Positions 26,030 through 36,508 of a stretch of DNA of 64,000 nt are shown here, piece after piece (position 1 is the first letter of the stretch; every line of letters begins with the position of its first letter). The DNA comes from Iris pallida. Its lineage: Eukaryota > Streptophyta > Magnoliopsida > Asparagales > Iridaceae. Under the pieces are notes generated by a model. The model saw nothing but the letters and a program-made list of their open reading frames with translations, was not told where the DNA came from and did not search any database. Both the position numbers and the translations under genes were made by a program. The stretch lies in the NCBI GenBank assembly GCA_029216955.1, contig JANAVB010033216.1, forward strand, positions 6,750,638-6,814,637, in the 5' to 3' direction.

Positions 26030-26345
26030 CAACCAAGTGAGCGTATGGACTCCATACGACTCCTTGCCAACCAAGTGAGCGTATGGACTCCATACGACTC
26101 CTTGACAACCAAGTGAGCGTATGGACTCCATACGACTCCTTGCCAACCAAGTGAGCGTATGGACTCCATAAGGCTCATTGCCCAACCAAGTGAGCGTATG
26201 GACTCCATAAGGCTCATTACCCAACCAAGTGAGCGTATGGACTCCATAAGACTCCTTGCTCAACCTGTGAGCGTATGGACTCCATACGACTCCTTGCCAA
26301 TCAAGTGGGCGTATGGACCCCATACGACTCTTTATCAATAAAGTA
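26030..26345. repeat. 38-bp palindromic tandem array in LTR U3
   Basis: About eight units of roughly 38 bp, each built as GAGCGTATGGACTCCATA followed by CGACTCCTTGCCAACCAAGT with small variants. The core CGTATGGA-C-TCCATACG is a perfect inverted repeat. ORFs on both strands through the array are by-products of the periodic sequence. Confidence 0.9.
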
Positions 26346-26696
26346 AGCGTGTCAGCCTTATATGGCTCTATGCTGCCCAAGTCAGCGTATGCAAGACATG
26401 TGCCTTCAAAAGCTAGCATATGACTCCTCTTCAAAGACAGCGTATCACAGCAAATACATCCAGGATGACTTTCAACGTACAGTCAACACACGTTCTCACG
26501 TGTCCTGTACTCAGTTACCCACTTATTCAGAAGTTATGCAACGTGGCATCCATGCCATCAATCTCTCCTAGATATATTCTACTACTTTCAACCGCACTCT
26601 AACGTGTCTCCACCAGAATTTGCCATACGTCCCTGCAGTTATGCACACGTCAAGTAACTGACTGAGCGTATGCTTCAGAACAGTTATCCAGAACTC

Positions 26697-26703
26697 TATA
26701 AAA
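26697..26703 (+). promoter_or_regulatory. LTR TATA box
   Basis: TATAAAA in 'ACTCTATAAAAGAGAG', about 210 bp before the LTR end. The predicted transcript start is near 26730. The same box occurs in the inverted and partial LTR copies that retain this segment (for example about 44597). Confidence 0.75.
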
Positions 26704-26875
26704 GAGAGTTTCTTCATCTTCATCAAACAGAACAATTAATTCAGAGAGAACAAAGAGATTGCCCAGTTGCTGTCCAAGTTCTTCAAAGTTCGAGTTTTCT
26801 TTATCGCATCGTCCAAGGGATAAAGTAATCGTCTTCTAGATTAGATTCCTACAGTTGTAATTTTCTCAGATACAA

Positions 26876-26881
26876 AATAAA
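26876..26881 (+). promoter_or_regulatory. LTR polyadenylation-type signal
   Basis: AATAAATAAA shortly before the LTR end, as expected for the R/U5 boundary region. Confidence 0.45.
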
Positions 26882-26897
26882 TAAAGTAAATTTATTT

Positions 26898-29619
26898 ATG
26901 GAAAACAAATTGGCGACTCTGCTGGGGAAAGCTGTCTCCTCCAATGAGATAGCGACAACTCAATGCGATACTTCGTCGATCGGCTCGACGAAGAAGACGA
27001 TGGTCGTACAATTAGACCAATCTGCTTACGAAGAAATGCTCAAGGCGAAGGAGGGCCGAATTGCTTCCTCCGCTCTACCTGCTGCCAAGAAGAAGGGATG
27101 CTCTGTCTATGTCCCTAAGTCTTCTTCGACAGCCCGAGACGCTTCTGTCACTTCTCATACTGACAAGAACACGTCTTCAACTTCAATGAAACACACTCCG
27201 GCTTCCCTGAACACGGCAACAGTGGCTTCTCCTAGTCACGCTGACAAAGTGGGTTCTTTAACCAAGTCAGCGTGTCCAAGAAAAACCATCTCTGGATATG
27301 TCAAAGTCTCTTCTTCTTCTACTCTTACGACAGCAGTCGGCTCTTTAGCCATTAATGACTCTGTGCGTATGGCAGTCAAAGGGCAGCGTACGGCGAAGGC
27401 AGCGTACAAAAGCCAACAGAAGGCAGCATACGCTAAGCCAAAGCCGACGTATGCTAGTAAAAAGGCAGCATATGACCAGAAGTCCAAACTGAAGTCAGCG
27501 TATGCTAACAGATACAGTCCTTTGAATGTTTCTCAAAATCAGGCTGGGGGTTCTCTTCCACAGAACATACAAATGATTCCCCCACAACTTGCACATCTTG
27601 TACCAACCAAGGAGAAAGACTCTTTAGTCAACTCCTCTACTCCTAAGGTCTTTACCTCTGGAGTTAATTTGACTAGTACTCTTACTAGATCAAACAAAGA
27701 AAAACGCCTTTTGGCTACTTCCTCTAAAGATGGATTATTACCGACTCCTAGTCGAAATAATACCCATCTTCCTTCTTTCAAAATTTTTCGATCTGAGAAA
27801 GGAAAATTACAAGTATCCAAGACTGATACCAAAGTCATCTCCTACGGATCTTCGTAACAAGCTTAATCAGAATCATCTCAGTTCTACTTCTGGTATTAAG
27901 AAGCCTGATCAAACTGAGACAATTATACTAGACTCTGATGCAGAATATGCCAAGAACTATGTGGCTCAAATTAATCAGTCTTTATACACTCAAGAACCGA
28001 GAAGACAGAAGAACGAAAGACAAGTTTCTACACAGAAACTATCTTCAAGTACTTCCCAATCTGTTCCTATGGATCTCCGGGAGTATTTGCAAAATAAACG
28101 GAGAATTGACACTCCATCTGGCCATGACATTGCTCATATTTGCTATGAAAAGTATGGTTGCAACTTCCAACCTCGGGTTGTAATCCAGTGCTGTTGTTCA
28201 CCAAAAAGACGATCTGTTTTCGAACGGATTCAATATGAACCAATATTGGATGAAGATGAACCTCTTTATGCTTCTGTCAACATGACTTCCAGAAATATTG
28301 GGGGTAGCATACGGTCTGATGCTATATCAGATTCTGAAGATGGTGTTTATCTCGGCACCCGATCCAGGACCGGAGCCTTGGCCAGGGTCTCTTCTTCTTC
28401 TCATCCAAGTGGTAATCCGGAGATCACAGAGGACTTCCTTGGAGAGTCCAATTTTCTAGTATTGATTCCTGTAAATAGTCCCGGGAAAGATATTGACTCA
28501 TACAGCGATGATTCAAAACGGACTGTTTCATCGTCTATTCCTCGAATGATTACCACTTACATGGTGGATGGCAATCATGAATCTTCAACTAGCACTGAAG
28601 CTCATGAGCAGAGGATTTCTTCCTTGGAACAACAGTTATGAGCTATGGCAGATACATTGAATGCTATGCACACTCTTATGCAAGCTCAGCATCAAACTCA
28701 GCAAGTTCAACAAACAGTACCACCAGTGGTATTAAATACTCCTGTTACCCCAAATCTGGAACCCTCTACTCTTCCGGGGGTACAATCTAATGTTCCTGTA
28801 CAAACCACTCCAAGTCAGTCTGGAGATGGGGGTGGTACATATGCTGCAGTTCCTCCTCCCAATTACACTCAACAAGTTACAACTCCACAATCCTCCGGAA
28901 TTGTTACTGAAGAGTTAAGGAATCTTCGAACTCAATTTGAGGCATTTAAACAAAAGGATGGTTTACAAAGGTTAGGTATCAAGCAACCTTACCCGATAGA
29001 ATGGAAGCAAGTATCATATCCTCCTAAATACAAGCCTCCGACTATCTCTTTCTTTGATGGAACTACCTCCCCAAGTCAATTCATTAATCATTTTGAAGTA
29101 ATGACTGATCAGTTGCAACCAAGCGATGCCCTTCTCACTCGGGTGTTCGTCGGATGTCTTAAAGGAACAGCTTATGAATGGTATAGAAGTCTCTCGGATG
29201 GGTGCATTACTTCATTTGCTGGGTTCAAACAAATGTTTCTTGAACGATTCTATGAAGGGCTCAATGACATGACCATGTCAGCCCTCATAAGAATTAAACA
29301 GAAAAATAATGAAACCACTGAGGACTTCATTGAAAGATTCAGAAGAGAAGCCCTCAAAATGCCTCTTAGAACTCCCGATGCTGTTACTATCGACACTTGC
29401 AAGTCGAATCTCTTACCAATCATCAGTATGTGGACAGGGTCCACTCAGTTTCAAGATTGGCCTTCTTTCATCGTCAGTGCCAAGGCTGCTGAAGTCAGTG
29501 CTGAGACCTTCAAAGGCCTGGGGGTACAAATGGCTCCCAAGGAATTAAATCAGAATGCTAGCAATAGTACTCGACCCAACAATCGCAAAGGGAAAGAAGC
29601 TCTTGAAGTCAATCTCTAA
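26898..29619 (+). pseudogene. gag of element A with long N-terminal region
   Basis: An open frame from 26898 (ATG inside the last LTR bases, reading through the PBS) or from the ATG at 26999 ('MVVQLDQSAYEEM') runs to about 27857. After a frame change near 27830 it continues to a TGA (28639-28641) and in frame to a TAA (29617-29619). The first 900 codons are Ser/Thr-rich with no recognised domain, and codons at 27361-27510 form Ala-Tyr-Lys-rich repeats. The capsid-like Retrotrans_gag domain is at about 29000-29400: 'CLKGTAYEWYRSL', 'FKQMFLERFYEG', 'TTEDFIERFRREA'. Gag packages element RNA in the cytoplasm. The two stops and the frameshift break it here. Confidence 0.82.
26911..26927 (+). other. 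Primer binding site, tRNA-Arg type
   Basis: TGGCGACTCTGCTGGGG lies 3 nt after the LTR end and is the complement of CCCCAGCAGAGTCGCCA. That is the 3' end of the tRNA-Arg(ACG) whose longer copy is visible at 55219-55268. An Arg-tRNA primer fits Ogre-type elements. Confidence 0.88.
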
Positions 29620-31278
29620 AGCAATAGTCAGGAGGTAAAGACTACCCAAGCTACTCCAGCTCCAACAAATCAACAACAGAGACCTCCTCGGCCGAAGAAA
29701 GAATATTCTTTCGATGATGACGATGTTCAGGGTATCTTTGAATGCTTGCTCAAAGGTAACAAAATACAATTGCCAGAAATAAAAAAGCCTGATAAAGCCA
29801 ACAAAACAGATCATCCAAAATACTGTCCATATCATAGAATGCTAGGTCATACAATCCGGTCTTGCTATGTATTAAAAGGAAAGATCCAAGAGATGATTAA
29901 ATCAGGAGCTGTGACACTGACACCCAAAGACAAGACAGTCACAGCAAATGTAATTTCAATACAGTTCGGTGACTTCCCTCCTTTAATGGTAGAAAGTGGG
30001 ATTGTTCCTATCCCCGAAGCAACTCTCGAAGTGGTGAACATCCCACCAGCACAGAATGAAGGACTTGTTCCTATCACAACTAAGAAGGGAGAGATCATGT
30101 GGATCCACCCGGATTTAATGACGGAGTTTGAGACGTCTTCCTCTTCTCTTCGGAAGACTCCTTTGTCTAAAAAGAAGGTCGAAAAGACTAAGTCATGCAA
30201 TGTGACTTCTAGTTTCACACCCGATTTTTATCTAACCTCTAATTTCATCTTGGCAGGAAATTCACTCCCTACGGAGATAAAATCTGTACCTCAATCTGAA
30301 GATAGGTACAAGCCTGTATTTCATCTATACAGTTCACAATCTCGTGAATTAATGGCGAAGATGGGTTATGATCTAGCCACTGCTCCTGGTTTGAACTCAG
30401 GCAAAGGACTCCGAGCACCTTTAGCCATCACTATGAGACATAATCAATCTCGTGTTGGTCTCGGTTTCTGGAATGAAGCTCTCATCAAGCATAAAAGAAC
30501 CAAGAGCAAGATGAAGAATTGTAACATGGTTTCCATAGACCCTGAACCAGAATCTGAAGTCGAAGTTCATGCTGGAACTCGATCAGGAAAAATATATCTG
30601 AAAGATTATGCTGACATTCCTGGAGAAACTCCTGATGTCCCTCCGGTTTCAGCTCCAACACCAGTCTCTACTGAAGAGCCTTCAAATGTTCCTGCTGAGA
30701 CAGTTCCTTCTAAACCAACAGCAGCTGACAAAGGCAAACAACAAGTTCGCTTCGATAAACCATTGAAGAAGTCATCTCCTACAGGACTTGAAAAGCCTTA
30801 TAATTTTGATATATTGGCTCAACTAGCCAATACACCAGCTAAATTATCAATCTTTGAGCTCTTATGCCTCTCTAAAGAGACTCGAGAAACTCTGAGTGAA
30901 GTACTGCTGCAAGCAGAAACCTGTCTAACTCTCCTCAAAAAGTTGGAAACAGAACCTGTTTCTCATTGCCATAATGTTTTGGAATTAATTCCAAACATTA
31001 CCTTTACGCAGGACGATATGCTGCTAGAGGATAATCGACACGACCGCCCTTTATATCATACAGGATATATCGATTCTATGAAGGTTGATCGTCTACTGAT
31101 TGATCCAGGATCTGCTCTCAGTATTATGCCGAAGGCTATGCTAGATGCACTGAAGATACCTGTGCATAGTCTTTCCAGCACTATCACTACCATCTTGGGA
31201 TTCAATCAAGGAAAAAGTGAGCCTTTGGGCAAAATTTGCCTCATACAATGCTCTATTGGGGAGACCATTCTTGCATGA
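29620..31278 (+). pseudogene. gag C-terminal zinc knuckle and aspartic protease of element A
   Basis: In frame with gag after the TAA at 29617. A Tat-type zinc knuckle 'YCPYHRMLGHTIRSCYVLK' lies at about 29821-29877 and a G-patch-like segment 'LMAKMGYDLATAPGLNSGKG' at 30350-30410. A retropepsin-like domain follows at about 31050-31220 with active-site motif 'LIDPGSALSIMP' (Asp-Pro-Gly-Ser in place of Asp-Thr/Ser-Gly). Compared with inverted copy B, a 65-bp stretch is missing after about 31239, between two CTC triplets, which shifts the frame and ends the ORF at 31278. It would process the polyprotein if intact. Confidence 0.82.
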
Positions 31279-32520
31279 ACATAATATCGTTCCTTCGACT
31301 CTTCATCAGTGCTTCAAATATGTTGATGATAATGGAGAAGTTCAAAAGGAGGTTGCAGATCTCTATCCATTCAAAGGAGCCGAAGCTTACTTCAATGACG
31401 CTCGTATGTACAAAGATGAATACTCAAAAGTCTTGCAAGCTATGGATAATGATGATGAGATGTCAAAAGTCGATACCTTTGTTATTCCTGTAAAAGGGCG
31501 TATCACTCCTCCGCAGTCTGCCCAAGCTCCACAAGGCTCACTGATAATTCCTATCAGTGGACGTACTACTATATCGTCTTCCCAAGCTCCACAAAGTTCG
31601 CTGATAATTCCTGTCAGTGGACGCACCACTCCCCCTCCATCTTCTCAGGCTAGACTAGATACTCTAGTCATTCCAGTCAGTAGACGTACTACTTATCCAC
31701 GATCTTCTTCAAGGGAGCTCACCTCTTCTAAGCCTTTTGTTATCGATCTTAATCGAAACAAAACTTCTGATCGCTCTTCCTCTCCCCCTTTTGTCATTAA
31801 TTTGACTAAGTCTGATAAGGCTCAGCCTTCTGTTGTAAATACAGTATCTAATATTAATGAAGCATCTCCTTTACAGTATATTGATGTCTGTAATCATGTA
31901 CAAAGTTATTTACAATTGCTAGATAGCTTAGAGCCACTAACTATAGGAGTTGTTCAAACTCTTCATACAGATGTATCATTAGAGTCTATACAAAAATTGT
32001 ACTTCGTGGTTCCTATTCGAAAGAAGGGAGAAAATCCAATATTCTTCTACAAAGGACCCCAGAATCCTTCTAATCTGGAAGAAGATGACAAAAACGACTA
32101 TACTGGAAGGTTACAATTACGTCGCTATAGTCAGCAGTCCAAAAATATCATCAAGAATATAGGTTATGATTTCAGAACCAGCCTCAATAATGGAAAAGGA
32201 AGAAGAATGCCTATTTGAATTCCTCTATTAAAATATGGAAGGAAAAAATGTGGTTTGGTTACATTGCTCCTACCTCCTTTATCAACATAGTCCATGAAGA
32301 TTCAAAATTCGATGAAGACGAACGATCTAAAGATGAACGATCTGAGTCTTCCGATTCCATTTCTTGGGATTCTGACACAAGTATTGGCGATCTCCATCGC
32401 TCTATTCTATCCATCAATATGGTCTCTGTTGATGGCCCGCAAGAAAATGATGAAGATGAGGATGATTTTGAAATATCACCAGAATTAGAACAATGGGCTC
32501 AAAGATTAGATAATCAATAG
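31217..32520 (+). pseudogene. Protease-RT linker with second G-patch-like motif, element A
   Basis: Continuation of the polyprotein in the next frame after the 65-bp deletion ('ALLGRPFLHEH', the end of the protease). Then comes a Ser/Pro-rich segment with four repeats of 'IIPVSGRTT'-like sequence (31470-31700) and a G-patch-like end 'IIKNIGYDFRTSLNNGKGRR'. Stops at 32216-32218 (TGA) and 32518-32520 (TAG) correspond to sense codons in copy B. An acidic stretch (32300-32490) precedes RT. No other function is recognised for this linker. Confidence 0.72.
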
Positions 32521-32535
32521 GAATTCAGGTTCGAG

Positions 32536-33462
32536 TTGAGAGAACCTCATACTGAAGATAAACTGATCCAAATTGATGTTGGTGAAGAGGGGTCCCCTAA
32601 ACCAATATTCATCAGCGAAAGTCTTTCAGAAACAGATAAACAAGACATGATCAAGCTTATTCATGAGTATATCGATGTCTTCGCCTGGAGTTATGAGGAT
32701 ATGCCAGGATTAGATCCAAAGATTGCAATGCACAAACTTAATATCATGCCAAATGCTAAACCAGTCAAACAACAACAGCGACGATTTCGTCCAGACATTA
32801 TGGATGCAATTGAAGCTGAAGTCAACAAGCTTATGGCTTCCGGATTTATTCGAGAGAAACAACATCCTGAATAGGTGGCTAACATCGTTCCTGTCCTTAA
32901 AAAGACCGGCAAGATCCGAGTCTGTATAGACTTTCGCGATCTCAATGCAGCTTGTCCTAAAGACGAGTTTCCTCTTCCAATTACCGATGTCATAATCGAT
33001 AACACATGTGGTTTCGAACGAATGTCATTCATGGATGGGTATTCGGGATACAATCAAATCAAAATATTTCCGGACGACGAGAGACATACTTCCTTCAGAA
33101 CGCCGATCGGTACATACTGTTATACAGTGATGCCGTTTGGTCTCAAGAATGCAGGAGCAACATATCAGCTAGCAATGAGCACTATATTCCGCGAACATCT
33201 CCGAAAAATAGTCGAATGCTATGTTGATGATATTGCAGTCAAAAGTCGACAAAAGGAGGATCATATCCAAGATTTGAAGACTATCTTTGATTTAATGCGT
33301 CAGCATCAACTTAAAATGAACCCTACTAAGTCCTTCCTGGACGTCTCTAGTGGCAAATTTCTCGGCTTCGTCATTACCGCTAAAGGTATACACGTGGATC
33401 CCGAGAAGATCAAAGCCATTCAAGAGATGCGTCCTCTACGCACCTTAAAAGAGCTACGATGA
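32536..33462 (+). pseudogene. Reverse transcriptase of element A
   Basis: Ty3/gypsy RT blocks in order: 'VNKLMASGFIREKQHPE' then a TAG (32872-32874) where family members have Trp, 'VPVLKKTGKIRVCIDFRDLN', 'PLPITDVIIDN', 'SFMDGYSGYNQI', 'FRTPIGTYCYTVMPFGLKNA', catalytic box YVDD at 33220-33231, 'KMNPTKSFLDVSSGKFLGF'. A second stop (TGA, 33460-33462) lies before the thumb region. RT copies the element RNA using the Arg-tRNA primer. Both stops are sense codons in copy B. Confidence 0.92.
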
Positions 33463-34020
33463 TTTCAAGGAAGAATTACTTATATCAGGAGATTTATTTC
33501 CAACTTATCAGGACGCTGCAGACCATTCAACAAACTTCTGAAGAAAGGTGTATCTTTCGTCTGGAACGAAGAATGTCAAAAAACATTTGACGATATCAAA
33601 CAATATCTCATGAACCCTCCAGTTTTGGTACCTCCTGTCTCGGGAATACCATTCCTTCTATATGTTCGAGCCATGGATCATTCTCTTGGTGCATTATCCG
33701 CCCAAAAAAATAAAGATGGCCATGAACAGGCTATTTATTATCTCAGTCGCACAATGACAGGCGCTGAACCGCGTTATTCTCCAATCGAGAAAGAATGCCT
33801 AGCATTAATATTTGCTATTCAGAAAATGCGACATTATATTATCGGTCAAACAATTCACGTCATTTCCAGAGTGAATCCCATCAGGATTATGATGAAGAAA
33901 TCCGGTATTCTCAACTCCAGACTAGCTAATTGGGGAATCTTGTTAGCTCAATACGACATGCATTATATTCCTCAAAAGTCAGTTAAAGGACAAGCTCTTG
34001 CTGATTTCCTGACAGCTCAT
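33463..34020 (+). pseudogene. Ty3-type RNase H of element A
   Basis: Includes the RT connection ('FISNLSGRCRPFNKLLKKG') and RNase H blocks 'LLYVRAMDHSLGALSAQKNK', 'AIYYLSRTMTGAEPRYSPIE', 'KECLALIFAIQKMRHYI', 'RLANWGILLAQYDMHYIPQK' and 'KGQALADFL'. It follows RT directly, as in Ty3/gypsy pol. In Tat elements this copy is thought to be degenerate in function, with the second RNase H downstream doing the work. Confidence 0.85.
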
Positions 34021-34103
34021 ACAGTTCCAGAAGATTCTAAATTATATGATGAGATTCCAGATGAAGTTCTGGATTCAAATCTGGTTTCTGAAGAAATTTC
34101 TAC

Positions 34104-34505
34104 CTGGCGTCTATTCTTTGATGGAGCATCTAGAATAGGTCCTAATGGCAATATTGTCGCCGGAGTTGGGATTGTTCTCGTATCCCCAGAAGGACTAACT
34201 ATTCAGAGGGCTTATTCTCTGGATCAATCATGTTCAAATAATGTAGCCGAATACAATGCGTTGCTCATCGGTCATCAACTTGCTAAACATCTAGATATTT
34301 AATATTTGGAAGTTTATGGAGACTCCAAGCTTATCATCAATCAAATCAGAGGAACGTATGAAGTTCATCATCAAGATTTGATACCTTATCATCGAGCAGC
34401 ACTCTCTATGGCCTCCTCCTTTGAAGGTTTCTTTATTGAACATGTTCGACGAGCCTATAATGCAGAAGCTGATGCTTTGGCTAATCTTGCTGCTGTATTA
34501 GCCAT
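34104..34505 (+). pseudogene. Second (archaeal-type) RNase H of element A
   Basis: 'WRLFFDGAS' (first catalytic Asp), 'GVGIVLVSPEGL', 'NNVAEYNALL' (catalytic Glu), 'LEVYGDSKLIINQ' (Asp) and 'HVRRAYNAEADALANLA' (last Asp) give a complete RNase H1 set. A TAA at 34300-34302 cuts the frame between them; copy B has CAA there. A second RNase H between the Ty3-type RNase H and the integrase is diagnostic of the Tat/Ogre group. Confidence 0.9.
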
Positions 34506-34739
34506 ACCAATCAGACGTCAGCAAGTAATAGTGGTTTATAACCGAGAACTATTCTGCGTTGAGAATAATTTGGCTTTGGCTTTTCCCCATAATCCCCATG
34601 AAGATTCTTTCAACTTTGATACCGGATTAAAGTTTGATAAAGTGTCCTCATCTTCTTCCGATTCTACTATGGAATATGTCTTTTCTAATGAAACAGAAGC
34701 CACAACTGAAGACTGGAGACGCCCATTTCTAGACTTTGT

Positions 34740-35948
34740 ATTATATGACATACTTCCCGATAATTCGAGTGAAGCAGCGTCTATTCGGCGTCGATCTCCC
34801 AGATTCTATTATAATCATACTACGAAGACACTATATCGTCGGTCCTACGACGGTCTTCTCCTCCGATGCATCGCTGGTGAAGAAGCCCAACATGGTGTTT
34901 GTGGAGCTCATCAACCGGGTCCTAAACTTCAAGATCGTATCCGACGTATGGGTTATTATTGGCCCACGATGGTGGCTGACGCCATTCAATATGCTCGGAA
35001 ATGTAAAGCCTGTCAAATTCATGCGGACTTTATCCATCAACCATCAGAATTCTTACACCCAACAGCGGCATCATGGTCCTTTGAAGCTTGGGGCATGGAT
35101 GTTATTGGTCCTATTAACCCACCATCATCAAAAGGACATCGGTTTATTCTAGCAATAACCGATTACTTTTCCAAATGGGCTGAAGCAATCCCGTTATCTG
35201 AAGTAAAAACTTCTAATGTTATTAACTTCGTCAAACATCATGTCATTTATCGATTTGGTGTTCCTCGGCGTATTATCCATGATAACGGACCGCAGTTCGT
35301 CAGTCAGAAATTTACTCGATTCTGCGACGACCATCGGATCAATAATTTAGCTTCTACAGCATATAATCCAGCAGCTAATGGATTGGCAGAAGCTTTCAAT
35401 AAAACGATCATCAAACTCTTGAAAAAGTTCGTTTCTTCCAACAAACGCAACTGGAGCGAGAAGTTTGGTGAATGTTTATGGGCCTACGTACCACAGTTCG
35501 CAATACGACCGGATGTACGCCTTTCTCTTTGGTATATGGGTGTGAAGCTGTTCTTCCCCTTGAGATCCAGATTCCTTCTCTGAGAATTGTAATCTCCAAT
35601 GAACTTACAACAGAAAACAATGATCGTCTTCGACTTCAAGAATTGGAAGCTCTAGATGAAAAACGATTGTATGCTCAACAAAATATCGAGCTGTATCAAG
35701 CCCGAATCTCAAAAGCTTTTAACCGAAAAGTCAAAGTCAGAGCATATCAGAAGGGAGAACTGGTCCTTACTGTCAGACGTCCTATGACCATGACACATAT
35801 GAGCAAAGGCAAATTTGACGCGAAGTGGGAAGGCCCATTCGTAGTAAACAAAGTCTTCTCTAACGGAGCATACCAGCTTGCCTCTATGGATGGAAAAATC
35901 ACGATGATGCCTATCAATGGCAAATTCTTAAAGAAATATTATGTATAA
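34740..35948 (+). pseudogene. Integrase of element A
   Basis: An HHCC zinc finger ('HGVCGAH' about 34890-34912, 'CKACQ' about 35002) lies before a DDE core: Asp in 'WGMD' (35098), Asp in 'HDNGPQF' (35281) and Glu in 'GLAEAFNK' (35389), i.e. 35 residues between the last two. Relative to copy B, 21 bp (7 codons) are missing just before the first His. A 1-bp loss near 35487 shifts the frame; the C-terminal part continues at 35490-35948 with 'KVKVRAYQKGELVLTVRR' and 'KWEGPFVV', the usual Ty3 integrase tail. It would insert the cDNA into the genome. Confidence 0.9.
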
Positions 35949-36508
35949 TATTTTTATCATTCCCCAGCAAATATAAAATCAAAGTTAATTCTTTTCTACA
36001 AAAATTATTTCGATATCGTTATCCCTAGAGGAAACTGATATTCTACTACGTATCATTTTCCCAGAGAATTTGATATTTTGTCTTATTAGATCCCCAGTGG
36101 ATTTAATAAAGATCTTGTATAGAAAATCATGTCCATATTACTTCTGAATTTTCTATCTCAGTATGTATCATATTTTTTATTCTATGAAAATGATATCTCG
36201 TCTTTTGATTTTCGAGTCCAAAGATCATGGAGAATATAATCCAAAGATATCTTTATATCTGAATTCTGTTTCTCTAATCAAGTATTAAACTAAAATTATA
36301 ATTGGTTTAATATCATGATAGAGTTACAAAATTTATTTGTATATTCTATTTTATTGAAACATGTTATGTATTATTTACCTCTGAACATGTTTTCTACAAA
36401 AATATCATCCACAGAATTGAATCAAGTCAAAATATTCATTTCAATCAAAATCAAAACATTGATTACAAATGGGTATCAAAACTTTAATACATGATAAATG
36501 TAAAAGAT
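35949..36508. other. Spacer between pol and antisense gene in element A
   Basis: AT-rich, no ORF. It would hold the convergent 3' ends of the pol transcript and the antisense transcript. Confidence 0.5.

Larger units (their letters stand above)
25591..26907 (+). repeat. 5' LTR of element A (1317 bp)
   Basis: TGTAGGGTGTG at 25591 to AAAACA at 26907, three bases before the PBS. U3 holds a cluster of ATACGCTCA motifs (25640-25710), then the 38-bp palindromic array, then a TATA box (26697). An AATAAA signal lies at 26876. The same LTR, whole or in part, recurs at 41658, 42777 (inverted), 43207 (inverted), about 44069, 50522, 55272 and 60018. Confidence 0.92.

Noticed and set aside
25922..26434. 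ORFs on both strands through the LTR array (also at 42007-42388 and 43850-44207)
   Set aside because: Periodic peptides from the 38-bp palindromic repeat; present in both orientations and inside LTRs.
34104..34505. A captured host RNase H gene
   Set aside because: A second, archaeal-type RNase H between the Ty3 RNase H and the integrase is a normal feature of Tat/Ogre pol.
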